Source: CAYOSU01 sp964406735
GTDB lineage: Bacteria > Bacillota > Clostridia > Christensenellales > CAMQZB01
Length of the DNA stretch: 64,000 bases
NCBI GenBank assembly: GCA_964406735.1
Contig: CAYOSU010000005.1
Coordinates: 36,237-100,236, forward strand
Direction: 5' to 3'
Shown one piece after another: positions 45,121-53,873 of the stretch (position 1 is the stretch's first letter; each line of letters begins with the position of its first letter). The notes beneath the pieces are model-generated. The model made no database searches. It worked only from the letters and a program-made list of their open reading frames with translations, and was not told where the DNA came from. The position numbers and the translations under genes were made by a program.

Positions 45121-45162
45121 ATTATACACAACCAATTAACCAAAATCAACCACTTTTAACCA
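45121..45162 (-). promoter_or_regulatory. mraZ promoter with four MraZ-box repeats
   Basis: TTGATT (45144-45149), 17-nt spacer, TATAAT (45121-45126) on the minus strand. TGGTT repeats (AACCA on the plus strand) at 45130-45134, 45138-45142, 45148-45152 and 45158-45162, i.e. spaced 8, 10 and 10 nt, cover the promoter. MraZ of other bacteria binds such direct repeats at 10-bp steps. Confidence 0.75.
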
Positions 45163-45594
45163 TTTTATTAATATTTTTGACCAAAAATGCGATTTTTTTT
45201 GAAAAAAGTTGGTCGAAAACGCCATTTCAAAGGGATATGGCTATGAGAAGGAGCGTTTTGGAGAAGAGCGGAAGCTCTTTCTTTCGACGAAAAAAGATAG
45301 AGTTGCCTTTCAAAGACGACTCTATCTCGGAGGGGTTTATTAAATTTTTTAGCTTTATAAAGAACGTTTGGGTTTGTTTTGGCTAAAAATCACGCTCCAT
45401 CTTTACGCTACGGAAAAAACTTGCTTTCGGGTAAGTCGTTGCCGTATAAACACTTGACTATACCTCTTTAAGCTATCGGTCGGTCGTATTTGCGTATGCG
45501 TCTGTGAAGCACTTTACTCTATTTACGTTATCGGCAAGAAAAACATAGCTTTCGATGAAACGCAACGTATCGCTAAAAAGCAATGCCGTTTAAC
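45163..45594. other. Intergenic, one terminator seen
   Basis: Non-coding stretch between mraZ and ypeB. Apart from the terminator at 45290-45326 I see no feature. A GACCA at 45179-45183 may be a weak further MraZ site. Confidence 0.5.
45290..45326 (-). terminator. Terminator of the ypeB operon
   Basis: GATAGAGT (45296-45303) pairs with ACTCTATC (45319-45326), with an inner CTTT/AAAG pairing, followed on the minus strand by six T (45290-45295). It lies 270 nt after ypeB, before mraZ. Confidence 0.7.
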
Positions 45595-47028
45595 TCAAAC
45601 CACGTTCCGCCCTTGACCTTTGCTTTCTACAACCCGCAGTACCTCAACTTCACTTCCCGTTTTGGCATCGATATAAACGTAGAATTCACTGCCGTTAAGC
45701 TCTGCAAAGAACTCGTAGGTCATTATCTCGCTTTGGTTTTTGGGAATGACGGCAGGGCGTGAAGATATTACGGTAAGCTCGCTTGACAGCTTCTTTCTCG
45801 CCTCGGATATCGTTATCTTCGTCGTCGTATCGACCTCTGCATTTCTTCTTGCTACATACGTCGTGCCCTCGTAGCCCAGAACCTCGCCGTTGTCAAGTGC
45901 GACTACTACCTTGGCAAGCCTTGAAAAGCATACCGCTTTACCTTGCAGTTGAGCAAAGTTCACAGTTAAAACGCCGTCAGTCTCGCTCTTCCACACCGCA
46001 GTAAGGTCAGTAAAGCCTAAGCCCTCTAAAAAGTGTAAACCGCAATTTATTCCGTCGTCGTGAGAAAGGGTCGTTTCGCCAACTTCACGGTACTTGGAAT
46101 AAAGCATCGGATCGCCGCTTTCTTTTGCTATCTGGACTATCGTATTTCCGCCCTCTATCGCAAAAGAATAGGCAAGGTCGCTTTGCTCGTCGTCGTAAAG
46201 GGAGTTTACCTCACTATTTCCGAACAGTTCTCTTACCCGTTCCGCCGCCTGCTCTTTCGTTACCGTCTTCTTGTTTTTAAGCTCATCCTCGGAAAGCTCC
46301 TTTATATCCGAAAACGGTCCGTCGTAAATAAGAGTCGGGTACTCTATCGACGACTCGTTCAAATCGTCGTACGTTACGTCTACGGGATTGAGAAAATCGG
46401 AGCTTAGTACCATCGGCGAGAACAGCCTTTCGTTGGAGCCGTAGTTATCGTAAGAGGCATTGAGTGCGTTTTTGAGCGCCGTTGCCGTTTCCGTTATCTT
46501 TTTAAGGTCTTCCTGCTCATCGCTACTAAGCGTTTTGCCGTCGTACGCTTTCTTTGCAAGGTACTTGGTGTAGTCCATCGCCTGATTGCAGAATTTGAAA
46601 ACGCCCTGCTTGTCCTCCTCTTTCTCGCTCGGTATGACCGCCAAATTATTGGAAAGGGACTGAGCGTTAGCCGACGCCTCAAAGAGAAGCTGACCTTTGT
46701 AGCTACCGCTCGCTGCTTGTGCCTTTACGAGGGAATTTTCAAGCTCGTTGGCGTCCATTATAAGCTGGTAGTACGCCTTATTATATGATGACGAGGCTAT
46801 CGCAGAAAAAGAGCCTGACGACGAGTAAAACAGCATTGCCATTACGCCGAACGCTAAAGTCGTTATCGACAGGGCAATTATTGCTATTATTGCTCCGTTG
46901 CCGTACGCCGCTACGCCCTTTTTGCGAAGGTCAAGCCGCAGCGCTTTTTTTGCGTCCATTTTCTTGCGTTCTGCCGCTATTCTGGCTTTTTTAGCCTCTT
47001 TTTCCTCGCTTTTATCCCTTTCTGCCAT
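45595..47028 (-). CDS. ypeB: Germination protein YpeB
   Basis: Needed for SleB localisation and stability in the spore inner membrane and cortex. 477 residues with a charged, Lys/Glu-rich N-terminal about 40, one helix (GAIIAIIALSITTLAFGVMAMLF, about 45-67), a helical domain, and three PepSY-like repeats at the C-terminus. Starts in the TAATG overlap with the preceding unknown gene and shares its operon with sleB. Confidence 0.9.
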   Translation of the reverse strand: MAERDKSEEKEAKKARIAAERKKMDAKKALRLDLRKKGVAAYGNGAIIAIIALSITTLAFGVMAMLFYSSSGSFSAIASSSYNKAYYQLIMDANELENSLVKAQAASGSYKGQLLFEASANAQSLSNNLAVIPSEKEEDKQGVFKFCNQAMDYTKYLAKKAYDGKTLSSDEQEDLKKITETATALKNALNASYDNYGSNERLFSPMVLSSDFLNPVDVTYDDLNESSIEYPTLIYDGPFSDIKELSEDELKNKKTVTKEQAAERVRELFGNSEVNSLYDDEQSDLAYSFAIEGGNTIVQIAKESGDPMLYSKYREVGETTLSHDDGINCGLHFLEGLGFTDLTAVWKSETDGVLTVNFAQLQGKAVCFSRLAKVVVALDNGEVLGYEGTTYVARRNAEVDTTTKITISEARKKLSSELTVISSRPAVIPKNQSEIMTYEFFAELNGSEFYVYIDAKTGSEVEVLRVVESKGQGRNVV

Positions 47029-47384
47029 TACTTGCCTCTTCTCGTCCTGGGCGATGCGCTTTTGCCCACTATCTCGCCATTATTGCCGCCCTCGGGGAAG
47101 CTTACGTCGGGATAAGCGGGAACAGTCATTATACCCTTTGCCGCAGTCTTATTCGCCTTTGCCGTGGTCTTTTTTACTCTTGCGGAGGGCTTGACCTTTT
47201 CATCCTCACGCATTACCTCGTCGTTAAGTCGAGTCGTCGGTACATCCACTATTTTTGCCTTTTCTGAGGGCATTTTTACCGCTTTTGCCTTGGTTTGAGT
47301 CTTTGCTTGATTCTTCGTCGAAGTCGTGCTTTCCGCACTATTCTGCGAACGTTTGCCTTTAGTCTGTGTTTTTGTTTCTTTCAT
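47028..47384 (-). CDS. Lys/Thr-rich hypothetical protein between sleB and ypeB
   Basis: 118 residues, unrecognised. Composed almost wholly of Lys, Thr, Ala, Ser and Gln, with repeats like KTQTKAK; no hydrophobic segment, likely disordered. It starts 28 nt after sleB and overlaps ypeB by one base, so it is co-expressed with these spore genes. A basic, disordered forespore protein might bind DNA or peptidoglycan; this is a guess. Confidence 0.55.
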   Translation of the reverse strand: MKETKTQTKGKRSQNSAESTTSTKNQAKTQTKAKAVKMPSEKAKIVDVPTTRLNDEVMREDEKVKPSARVKKTTAKANKTAAKGIMTVPAYPDVSFPEGGNNGEIVGKSASPRTRRGK

Positions 47385-47412
47385 GTCGTTACCTCTTTTA
47401 TTTTTTTATTTG

Positions 47413-48084
47413 TTACACGGAAAAGACGTGCTTTCCTATCTTGATTACCGTTTTCGTTGACCATATCCACTTGCTCGTTGCCGTGGCAGGGTTGTAATAA
47501 TAAAGGCATCCGTAAGTCGGATCCCAGCCGTTCATTGCATCTCGGGCGGCTCTCAATGCTTCGCTGTTGGGCTCTAAGTTTATCTGTCCGTCGTTGACGC
47601 AGGTGAACGCCCAAGGCTGATATATCACGCCGCTTATCGTGTTGGGGAACTTGGAGGACTTTACCCTATTGAGAACGACTGCGCCTACTGCGACTTTGCC
47701 CGTATAGGACTCGCCCCTTGCCTCGGCGTGTATACACTTGGCAAGAAGATACACGTCGGAGTCGGAGTATCCGCCAGACGACGATGTGGTGATACCGAGT
47801 GCCGCAAGCGTCTTCGGTCCTGCGATGCCGTCTACCGTTAAGCCGTACGCCTTTTGCATCTTGCGCACCGCATTGCGTGTTCTCGTGCCGTAAATGCCGT
47901 CAGGCTTGTCGCTAAGAAAGCCTTGGTATTTCAACTCCTGCTGAAGCCTTTTGACCGTATCTCCGCGAGATCCGACCTTTAATACCAACGCAGACGCCTC
48001 GCTTTCCTTAAATTCCGCAACGACGCCGACTGTTACCGCAAGGCATATCACAAGTGCGGTTATTATAATTGCTTTTCTTTTCAT
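47413..48084 (-). CDS. sleB: Spore cortex-lytic enzyme SleB
   Basis: Lytic transglycosylase that degrades the spore cortex during germination. 223 residues: signal peptide or helix (about 5-24), a peptidoglycan-binding domain (about 38-97, GSRGDTVKRLQQELKYQGF), and the hydrolase_2 domain with catalytic Glu in IHAEARGE. Start overlaps the spoIIR stop (TAATG), an unusual coupling. Confidence 0.94.
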   Translation of the reverse strand: MKRKAIIITALVICLAVTVGVVAEFKESEASALVLKVGSRGDTVKRLQQELKYQGFLSDKPDGIYGTRTRNAVRKMQKAYGLTVDGIAGPKTLAALGITTSSSGGYSDSDVYLLAKCIHAEARGESYTGKVAVGAVVLNRVKSSKFPNTISGVIYQPWAFTCVNDGQINLEPNSEALRAARDAMNGWDPTYGCLYYYNPATATSKWIWSTKTVIKIGKHVFSV

Positions 48085-48599
48085 TATCTCTCCTTGAACA
48101 GCTTTTTGTACGCCTCGACGATGCGAGACCTATATATTACTTCGTTGCCACCCGTTCCTTTGCCGTAGCATAGCCTCGGGTACAGAACGCACCACCAGTT
48201 GTCGCCCTCGCCTGAGCCTAAGCTTATCACAAGGGCGGAATACTCACCGCTCGGGAAAAAGGCGTTGCCGTACGACCTTGACGGGAAATCTGCCTTTTTC
48301 AGTTCTAAGGTCGCTTCATAATCAGCTCCAAGCGTTCTGAGCTTCTCGTTGACGGCGGCTCTTAAAAACGGTAGCCTATCGCTAAGCCATTTTACAGCCT
48401 CGTTGCACGATACGCCGCTTATTTTATCACCGATGAGTTCGTTTATATAGGACGCTACCTCGAGCTTGATATTCATATCAAGCTCATTGTCGGAGTTTGC
48501 CTTTACGTGCAGGCGCAACACCTCGTCGCCGCCGACGTTTATCAGAACGAATATCGCCGAGATCATCAGTATGATCATAAAGATCGCAAGTCGTTTCAT
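48084..48599 (-). CDS. spoIIR: Stage II sporulation protein R
   Basis: Secreted forespore signal that activates SpoIIGA, hence pro-SigE processing. 171 residues: N-terminal export helix (about 3-22), then VLRLHVKANSDNELD, the conserved SpoIIR opening. Contains WWCVLYPRLC near the C-terminus as in homologues. Upstream is a SigF-like promoter. The gene pairs functionally with spoIIGA-sigE at 30329-31860. Confidence 0.93.
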   Translation of the reverse strand: MKRLAIFMIILMISAIFVLINVGGDEVLRLHVKANSDNELDMNIKLEVASYINELIGDKISGVSCNEAVKWLSDRLPFLRAAVNEKLRTLGADYEATLELKKADFPSRSYGNAFFPSGEYSALVISLGSGEGDNWWCVLYPRLCYGKGTGGNEVIYRSRIVEAYKKLFKER

Positions 48600-48632
48600 T
48601 TTGACTTTACCTCTTTGTTTTCTGTCGAGTCT

Positions 48633-48661
48633 ATTCTTGACTCGGGGAATATTTTTTATAC
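48633..48661 (-). promoter_or_regulatory. Candidate SigF/SigG promoter of spoIIR
   Basis: GTATA (48657-48661), 15-nt spacer, GTCAAGAAT (48633-48641) on the minus strand, against the forespore consensus GHATR-15-GGHHAAHHT with two mismatches. spoIIR is a known SigF target. Confidence 0.45.
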
Positions 48662-48676
48662 GGGGAAAATTAAAAA

Positions 48677-48711
48677 AAGCCCGACACTTTTTGAAAGTAT
48701 CGGGCTTTTAT
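48677..48711 (-). terminator. Terminator of the cysK-cysE-carboxypeptidase operon
   Basis: AAGCCCGA/TCGGGCTT hairpin with an inner ACTTT/AAAGT part, followed on the minus strand by seven T. Confidence 0.8.
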
Positions 48712-48767
48712 GCCAAAATAAGGCGTTTATAGCGTATTTTATGCGTTTTTTCGCCGCCAATTTGTTT

Positions 48768-50276
48768 TTATTCTATGCCGTAAAGAGCGGAATATTTGTT
48801 TATCAGATAATCGACGTAGTAGTTGGGGTCGAAGTCCTCGTTTGTAGCTATCTTCAAAAGCTCCTTGGGCTTTTTGGACGCTCCGTATTTGTGCAAGTGG
48901 TCTTTGAGCCATGCCGCAAGCTCCGAAACGTCGCCTTTTTTGAGCGCATCGTCAATATTTAAGTCCTTGCTCATTGCGTTATATATCTGAGCCGCATACG
49001 CAGAGCCTAACGCATAGGTCGGGAAGTAGCCGAAATTGCCGTAAGCCCAATGAACGTCCTGCAATACGCCCTCTTTGTCGTTCGGAACGTCTACGCCGAG
49101 GTACTCCTTGTATTTTGCGTTCCATACGCTTGGGAGCTCGTCAACAGTTATCTTGCCGCTTACAAGCTCTTTTTCTATCTCGTATCTCACGATTATGTGC
49201 ATAGGATAGGTAAGCTCGTCAGCTTCAGTCCTTATGAGCGACTTTTCGACGTGGTTGACGTATTTGAGGAAGTCTTTTAAGCTTACGTCCGAAAGCTCGT
49301 CCTTGAAAAGCTCTTTGAGCTTGTCGAAATGAACGCTCCAGAAAGCCTCTGACCTTCCCACCATGTTCTCCATAAATCTCGACTGGCTCTCGTGCATCGC
49401 CATGCTCGCTCCGCCGCCCGACATCGTTGCGTTTATCTCGTCATCTACCTGAAGCTCGTAAAGTCCGTGTCCCATCTCGTGAATGGCGGAGAATATCGAG
49501 CTTGCCAGGTTATCCTCGTAGTAGTGGTTGGTTATTCTTACGTCTTTATTGCCAAAGCCCGACGTGAAGGGATGCTCGCTCTCCTTGATGACGGTGTGGT
49601 TCTTGTCAAAGCACATTACATTCCTCAGATATTCGCAAAACTCCCTCTGCTTGTCCGCAGAAAAGTGTCCGAGGGTGAGTTTTTCGTTAAGCTTCTCCTC
49701 TTTGTCGCATACCTTTTGAATGAAGGGAACGAGGCGGGCTTTCAAGAGGTCGAAAAACTCGTCGTACTCCTTTTGAGTCATATCGTCCTCGTATTCGTCC
49801 AAAAGTATGTCGTAGCCGTGTAAATTCTCGCCATCCTGCCACTTTACGTACTTTCTCGTGTATTCGACTATACCCTTTAAATAGGGCTTGAACGAGTTAA
49901 AATCGTCGGCATTTTTGGCGTTGACGTAGTGAGGATACGCCTCGTTCATCAGCTTCTGGAATGCGACGTATTCCTCTACGGGAATCTTAGCAAGCTTTTC
50001 GCTCGACTTTTTCGCAACCTCTATCTCGTGGCGTAAAGTACCATCGAGCTCCTCTCTATTCTGGTACAAGGTCTCTATCGCAGTCTTATACTCCTCGGAG
50101 TTTGCCAGCTCGTAGTACATTTCGCTCATATCGCCGAGCGTTTCGCCACGGCTCAATACCGCTCCGTCGGGAGCTTCGGTCTCGGCATCCCAGCCGCTGA
50201 GGAAATTGAAAAGCGAGAACACTTTGAGCTTTCTGTTCGTGTCGTTATAAATCTTTAATGCCTGTTCTTTGTTCAT
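48768..50276 (-). CDS. M32 family carboxypeptidase Taq
   Basis: Zinc carboxypeptidase, 502 residues; the zinc site HEMGH (in SAIHEMGHGLYE) and the following conserved Glu region (HESQSRFMENMVGRS) are present. Cytoplasmic, peptide turnover. It starts 22 nt after cysE and ends at the terminator, so it is in the cysteine synthesis operon; the functional link is unclear. Confidence 0.93.
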   Translation of the reverse strand: MNKEQALKIYNDTNRKLKVFSLFNFLSGWDAETEAPDGAVLSRGETLGDMSEMYYELANSEEYKTAIETLYQNREELDGTLRHEIEVAKKSSEKLAKIPVEEYVAFQKLMNEAYPHYVNAKNADDFNSFKPYLKGIVEYTRKYVKWQDGENLHGYDILLDEYEDDMTQKEYDEFFDLLKARLVPFIQKVCDKEEKLNEKLTLGHFSADKQREFCEYLRNVMCFDKNHTVIKESEHPFTSGFGNKDVRITNHYYEDNLASSIFSAIHEMGHGLYELQVDDEINATMSGGGASMAMHESQSRFMENMVGRSEAFWSVHFDKLKELFKDELSDVSLKDFLKYVNHVEKSLIRTEADELTYPMHIIVRYEIEKELVSGKITVDELPSVWNAKYKEYLGVDVPNDKEGVLQDVHWAYGNFGYFPTYALGSAYAAQIYNAMSKDLNIDDALKKGDVSELAAWLKDHLHKYGASKKPKELLKIATNEDFDPNYYVDYLINKYSALYGIE

Positions 50277-50298
50277 ATATTTTCTCCTTTGTTTTTTC

Positions 50299-51123
50299 TT
50301 ATTGTCCGCAGATGGAAATTCTGCTGTTCTCGGGGACGGAGCGTATCAAAAAGACGTTGCCGCCGATGACGGAATTGTCGCCTACCGTCGTTTCGCCGCC
50401 TAAGACCGTGGCGTTCGAGTATATTGTTACGCCGTTTCCGATAGTCGGGTGGCGTTTGACGCCCTTTAAGCCCTGTCCCTTTCTCGTTGACAGTGCGCCG
50501 AGCGTTACGCCCTGATAAATTTTGACGTTGTCGCCTATCTTGGTAGTCTCGCCGATGACTACGCCCGTACCGTGGTCGATGAAAAAGCGTCTGCCTATCT
50601 CGGCTTTGGGGTGTACGTCGATGCCCGTTTTGCCATGGACGTATTCGCTCATCATTCTCGGTAACATGGGAATATCAAGCACGGCAAGCTCGTGCGCAAT
50701 GCGGTATACCGTTATCGCCAAAAAGCCGGGGTACGCCGCAACAATCAGTTCCTTGCCCGTCGCCGCAGGGTCGCCCTCGAAAGCCGCAGTCAAGTCCTCT
50801 TCTAAAAGCTCTCTAACGCTTGACAGAGTCTTAAAAAAGGCGGTTATTTTCTCTTCGACTTTTCCCTCCGAAAAGGCGTTTGCGCCGCTTTCCAAGCGAG
50901 AAAAAGCCGTTATATAGCCTTTTAGCAAAGACTTTGCTTCAGCAAAAAGTGAAGTGAACTCTTCTTCGCTCTTGTCTTGCGAGAGGTAGGAAAAAAGCGT
51001 TATTTTTCTCAAAATATAGCAAAACGAGGCTATCTCGTCCATTGTCGGTATCGTCGCCGACGCTTTTTCGCCATTTTGAGTTTTATTAAGCGTTTCGTAT
51101 AGGTTTTTTATCTCTTCGTTCAT
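50299..51123 (-). CDS. cysE: Serine O-acetyltransferase
   Basis: Makes O-acetylserine for cysteine synthesis. 274 residues: an N-terminal helical domain then the left-handed beta helix (DVHPKAEIGRRFFIDHGTGVVIGE...). Long EpsC/CysE2-like type. Overlaps cysK by 4 nt. Confidence 0.94.
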   Translation of the reverse strand: MNEEIKNLYETLNKTQNGEKASATIPTMDEIASFCYILRKITLFSYLSQDKSEEEFTSLFAEAKSLLKGYITAFSRLESGANAFSEGKVEEKITAFFKTLSSVRELLEEDLTAAFEGDPAATGKELIVAAYPGFLAITVYRIAHELAVLDIPMLPRMMSEYVHGKTGIDVHPKAEIGRRFFIDHGTGVVIGETTKIGDNVKIYQGVTLGALSTRKGQGLKGVKRHPTIGNGVTIYSNATVLGGETTVGDNSVIGGNVFLIRSVPENSRISICGQ

Positions 51124-52040
51124 TCAAACAGCTCCGTTGAAAGGTATTTGTCGCCGCCGTCGGGAAGTATGACGACGCAGGTCTTATCCTGCATTTCGTC
51201 TCGCTTCATGACCTCTATTGCGGCTTTTATTGCAGCTCCCGACGAGATGCCGACAAGTAGTCCCTCGGTCCTTGCAAGGTATCTTGAAAACTCGTAAGCA
51301 TCCTCGGTCCTGACGTCGAAAAACTCGTCTACGACCTCTTTTCTGAGGTTATCGGGAATAAAGTTTGCGCCTATGCCCTGTATACCGTGAGCGCCTATTC
51401 TTCCCTCGGTCAAAAGGGGTGATTCCTTTGGTTCGACGGCTACGACGTAAACGCTATTATTATATGCCTTTAACGCTTCGCCTGTTCCCGAGACCGTGCC
51501 GCCCGTTCCGAACGTTGCGACGAGTACGTCTATATCGCCCTCTAAGTCGGTTATTATCTCGCTTGCAGTATCTTTGTGCGCCTCGGGGTTTTTGGGGTTT
51601 GAAAACTGCGACAGTATGCATGAATTTTCGGTAGAGCTTTTTATCTCCTCTGCCTTGTCTATAGCACCTTTCATGCCAAGCTTTCCGTCGGTCAAAACTA
51701 CCTTAGCGCCGTACGCAGAAAGGAGCTTTCTTCTCTCTACGCTCATGCTGTCGGGCATGACTAAGACTGCGTTATAGCCCTTTGCGGCGCACACGAACGC
51801 AAGACCTATGCCTGTATTTCCGCTCGTCGGTTCTATTACCGTGCCGCCTTTTTTGAGCAGACCCCTTTTCTCGAAGTCCTCTATCATTGAGATCGCAATT
51901 CTGTCCTTGACACTTCCTGCAGGGTTAAAATACTCGATCTTCGCAAAAAGTCTGCCCTTTAAGGAAAATTTTTCCTCCGTCTTTTTCAACTCTATCATCG
52001 GAGTATTTCCTATTATATCGCAAACGCTATTATAAAGCAC
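51120..52040 (-). CDS. cysK: Cysteine synthase
   Basis: PLP enzyme converting O-acetylserine and sulfide to cysteine. 306 residues; PLP lysine K45 in PAGSVKDRI and the phosphate-binding SGNTG. First gene of an operon with cysE and the M32 peptidase. Confidence 0.95.
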   Translation of the reverse strand: MLYNSVCDIIGNTPMIELKKTEEKFSLKGRLFAKIEYFNPAGSVKDRIAISMIEDFEKRGLLKKGGTVIEPTSGNTGIGLAFVCAAKGYNAVLVMPDSMSVERRKLLSAYGAKVVLTDGKLGMKGAIDKAEEIKSSTENSCILSQFSNPKNPEAHKDTASEIITDLEGDIDVLVATFGTGGTVSGTGEALKAYNNSVYVVAVEPKESPLLTEGRIGAHGIQGIGANFIPDNLRKEVVDEFFDVRTEDAYEFSRYLARTEGLLVGISSGAAIKAAIEVMKRDEMQDKTCVVILPDGGDKYLSTELFE

Positions 52041-52093
52041 TCTTTATCACCTCGATCTTTATTTTTATTGGTATTTTCTCACGTTCCTTTTAT

Positions 52094-52122
52094 ATTGTAG
52101 CACAATCTGAAAAGTCGAGCAA
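52094..52122 (-). promoter_or_regulatory. Promoter of cysK operon
   Basis: TTGCTC (52117-52122), 17-nt spacer, TACAAT (52094-52099) on the minus strand. No obvious cysteine T-box or S-box. Confidence 0.5.
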
Positions 52123-52176
52123 AATATTTGAAGCGTTTGCCGCTAAAAATACCCCTAAGTTTCGTTGAGTACGCTT

Positions 52177-52204
52177 TGATTTTTCAGCCTTTTATGATAA
52201 AATA
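52177..52204 (+). promoter_or_regulatory. Promoter of nrdG2
   Basis: TTGATT (52177-52182), 16-nt spacer, TAAAAT (52199-52204). The leader carries a small GCGTAA/TTACGC hairpin. No NrdR box is seen here, although nrdD has them. Confidence 0.5.
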
Positions 52205-52256
52205 TGCGTAAGGCGTTTTACGCTGACAAAAAATTGCTTACACATTAAGGAGATAT

Positions 52257-52946
52257 ATGAAGGTCTGCGGATTTGAAAAGTTATCGCTCGTTGACTACGA
52301 CAACCACACGAGCTGCACGCTCTTTACCGAAGGGTGCAATTTCAGGTGCCCGTTTTGCCACAACGGGCCTCTCGTTTTGCACAAAAATCCCGAATACTCG
52401 GACGAGGAGATATTTTCGTACCTAATTAAGCGCAAAAACGTGCTCGACGCAGTGTGTATATCGGGCGGTGAGCCTACTCTTCAACCAGATCTTCCCGAGT
52501 ATTTCAGGCGTATCAAGGACTTAGGGTATTTGACAAAGCTCGACACTAACGGCACTAATCCCGATATGCTTGAAAAATTGCTTAACGAAAACTTAGTCGA
52601 TCTCGTTGCGATGGATATTAAAAGCTCGGTTTCAGGCTACGGCAAAGCCGTCGGCATAGACGGATACGTTCCAAACAAAGTCCTGCGCTCTATCGACATA
52701 CTCAAAAGCCATTCTACGCCTTATGAGTTCAGAACGACGCTTGTTAAAGAGCTTATCACCGACGAGGACATCGAGAAGATCGCCGAGCTTTTGGCAAACA
52801 GTCCCAAGTACGCTCTTCAGAAGTTCAAGGAAGTTGACGGTTGTATCGTCAAGGGCTTTTCGGAAGTTCCGAAAGAAAAAGCTCTCGAATACAAGAAAAT
52901 ACTCGAGAGCAAAAATATTAACGTTATCTTGCGAGGCTACGATTAA
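52257..52946 (+). CDS. Anaerobic ribonucleotide reductase activase, NrdG2 type
   Basis: Radical-SAM enzyme that makes the glycyl radical of NrdD. 229 residues; cluster motif C27-x3-C31-x2-C34 (CNFRCPFCHN) and the CISGGEPTLQ motif. It belongs to the NrdG2/PflA-like group rather than E. coli NrdG. It is convergent with the trxB-nrdD pair, ending inside the trxB 3' end by 4 nt. Confidence 0.88.
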   Translation: MKVCGFEKLSLVDYDNHTSCTLFTEGCNFRCPFCHNGPLVLHKNPEYSDEEIFSYLIKRKNVLDAVCISGGEPTLQPDLPEYFRRIKDLGYLTKLDTNGTNPDMLEKLLNENLVDLVAMDIKSSVSGYGKAVGIDGYVPNKVLRSIDILKSHSTPYEFRTTLVKELITDEDIEKIAELLANSPKYALQKFKEVDGCIVKGFSEVPKEKALEYKKILESKNINVILRGYD

Positions 52947-53869
52947 AAGCCCTGTCTTTCCAAGTAATTGTTCGCCGAAACAGCGGCTATTGCACCGTCA
53001 GCGCATGCCGTGGATACCTGGCGGACTTTTTTCTTTCTGCAATCGCCTGCGGCGTATACGCCCTCTACCTTGCAGGACATATCGTCGTCGGTGATATAGA
53101 AGCCCTCTCCGTCAAGCTCCGCTAAGTTTTTGAAGCGGTTATTGTCGGGGACCTGACCTATCGCAATGAATAGCGCTTTGGTTGGAAGAGCGTACACCTC
53201 TTCGTCGCCGAAGCGTTCTTTGTATATTACGGCAGAAAGCTCGCCCCTTTCGTCGGTCTCGTAGTCCGTCACGGCAACGTTCTGTATTACCTCGACGTTG
53301 TCTTTTTTATACAGCGCCTTTACGAGCGCATCGTCGCCGAAAAAGCGGTCGAAAAGTGTCAATACGTACACCTTTTTGCATATCGAGGACAAAAGCAGTG
53401 CGTATTGAAGCGCAGTGTTGCCGTCGCCGACCAACGACACCTCTTCGCCTTTATAGAACGCTCCGTCGCATACGGCGCAATAGGAAATGCCCTTTCCTAT
53501 CATCTCTTCCTCATCTTTGAGGTTCAAGTGCTTGTGCTTTACGCCGTTAGCAAGTATCACGCTCTTTGCGCTATGGTCGCCATAGTTTGTATGAACGGTG
53601 AAAAGGTCGTTTATCTTCTCGATACCCTCTACCTTTTCAAGCTCGACCTCTGCGCCCAAGGAAAGCACCTGCTCGAACAGTCTGTCGGTGAAATCACTGC
53701 CCTTGATGCTCTCTATCGACGGGATATTCTCTATCTTCGGGGAAAGCGCAGCCTGTCCGCCTATCGTCTCTTCCTCTAATATGAGAACGGTCTTCCCGCT
53801 CCGTTTAGCGTAAAGCGCAGCGGTCATACCCGCTACGCCTCCGCCTGCGATAATTATATCGTAAATCAT
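52943..53869 (-). CDS. Thioredoxin reductase-like flavoprotein lacking the HRRxxxR motif
   Basis: 308 residues with FAD motif GGGVAG, redox pair C131-A-V-C134 and a GDGNTA second fold. At the NADPH-phosphate position, HRRDSFR in the other thioredoxin reductase of this window, it reads TLFDRFFG. Such loss is known in ferredoxin-dependent flavin thioredoxin reductases of clostridia and in other non-NADPH types. Starts 4 nt after nrdD, so it probably reduces the redoxin domain fused to NrdD. Confidence 0.85.
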   Translation of the reverse strand: MIYDIIIAGGGVAGMTAALYAKRSGKTVLILEEETIGGQAALSPKIENIPSIESIKGSDFTDRLFEQVLSLGAEVELEKVEGIEKINDLFTVHTNYGDHSAKSVILANGVKHKHLNLKDEEEMIGKGISYCAVCDGAFYKGEEVSLVGDGNTALQYALLLSSICKKVYVLTLFDRFFGDDALVKALYKKDNVEVIQNVAVTDYETDERGELSAVIYKERFGDEEVYALPTKALFIAIGQVPDNNRFKNLAELDGEGFYITDDDMSCKVEGVYAAGDCRKKKVRQVSTACADGAIAAVSANNYLERQGF

Positions 53870-53873
53870 TTAA

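Noticed and set aside
45177..45386. 69-residue open frame between mraZ and ypeB
   Set aside because: No ribosome site, no family features, overlaps the ypeB terminator.
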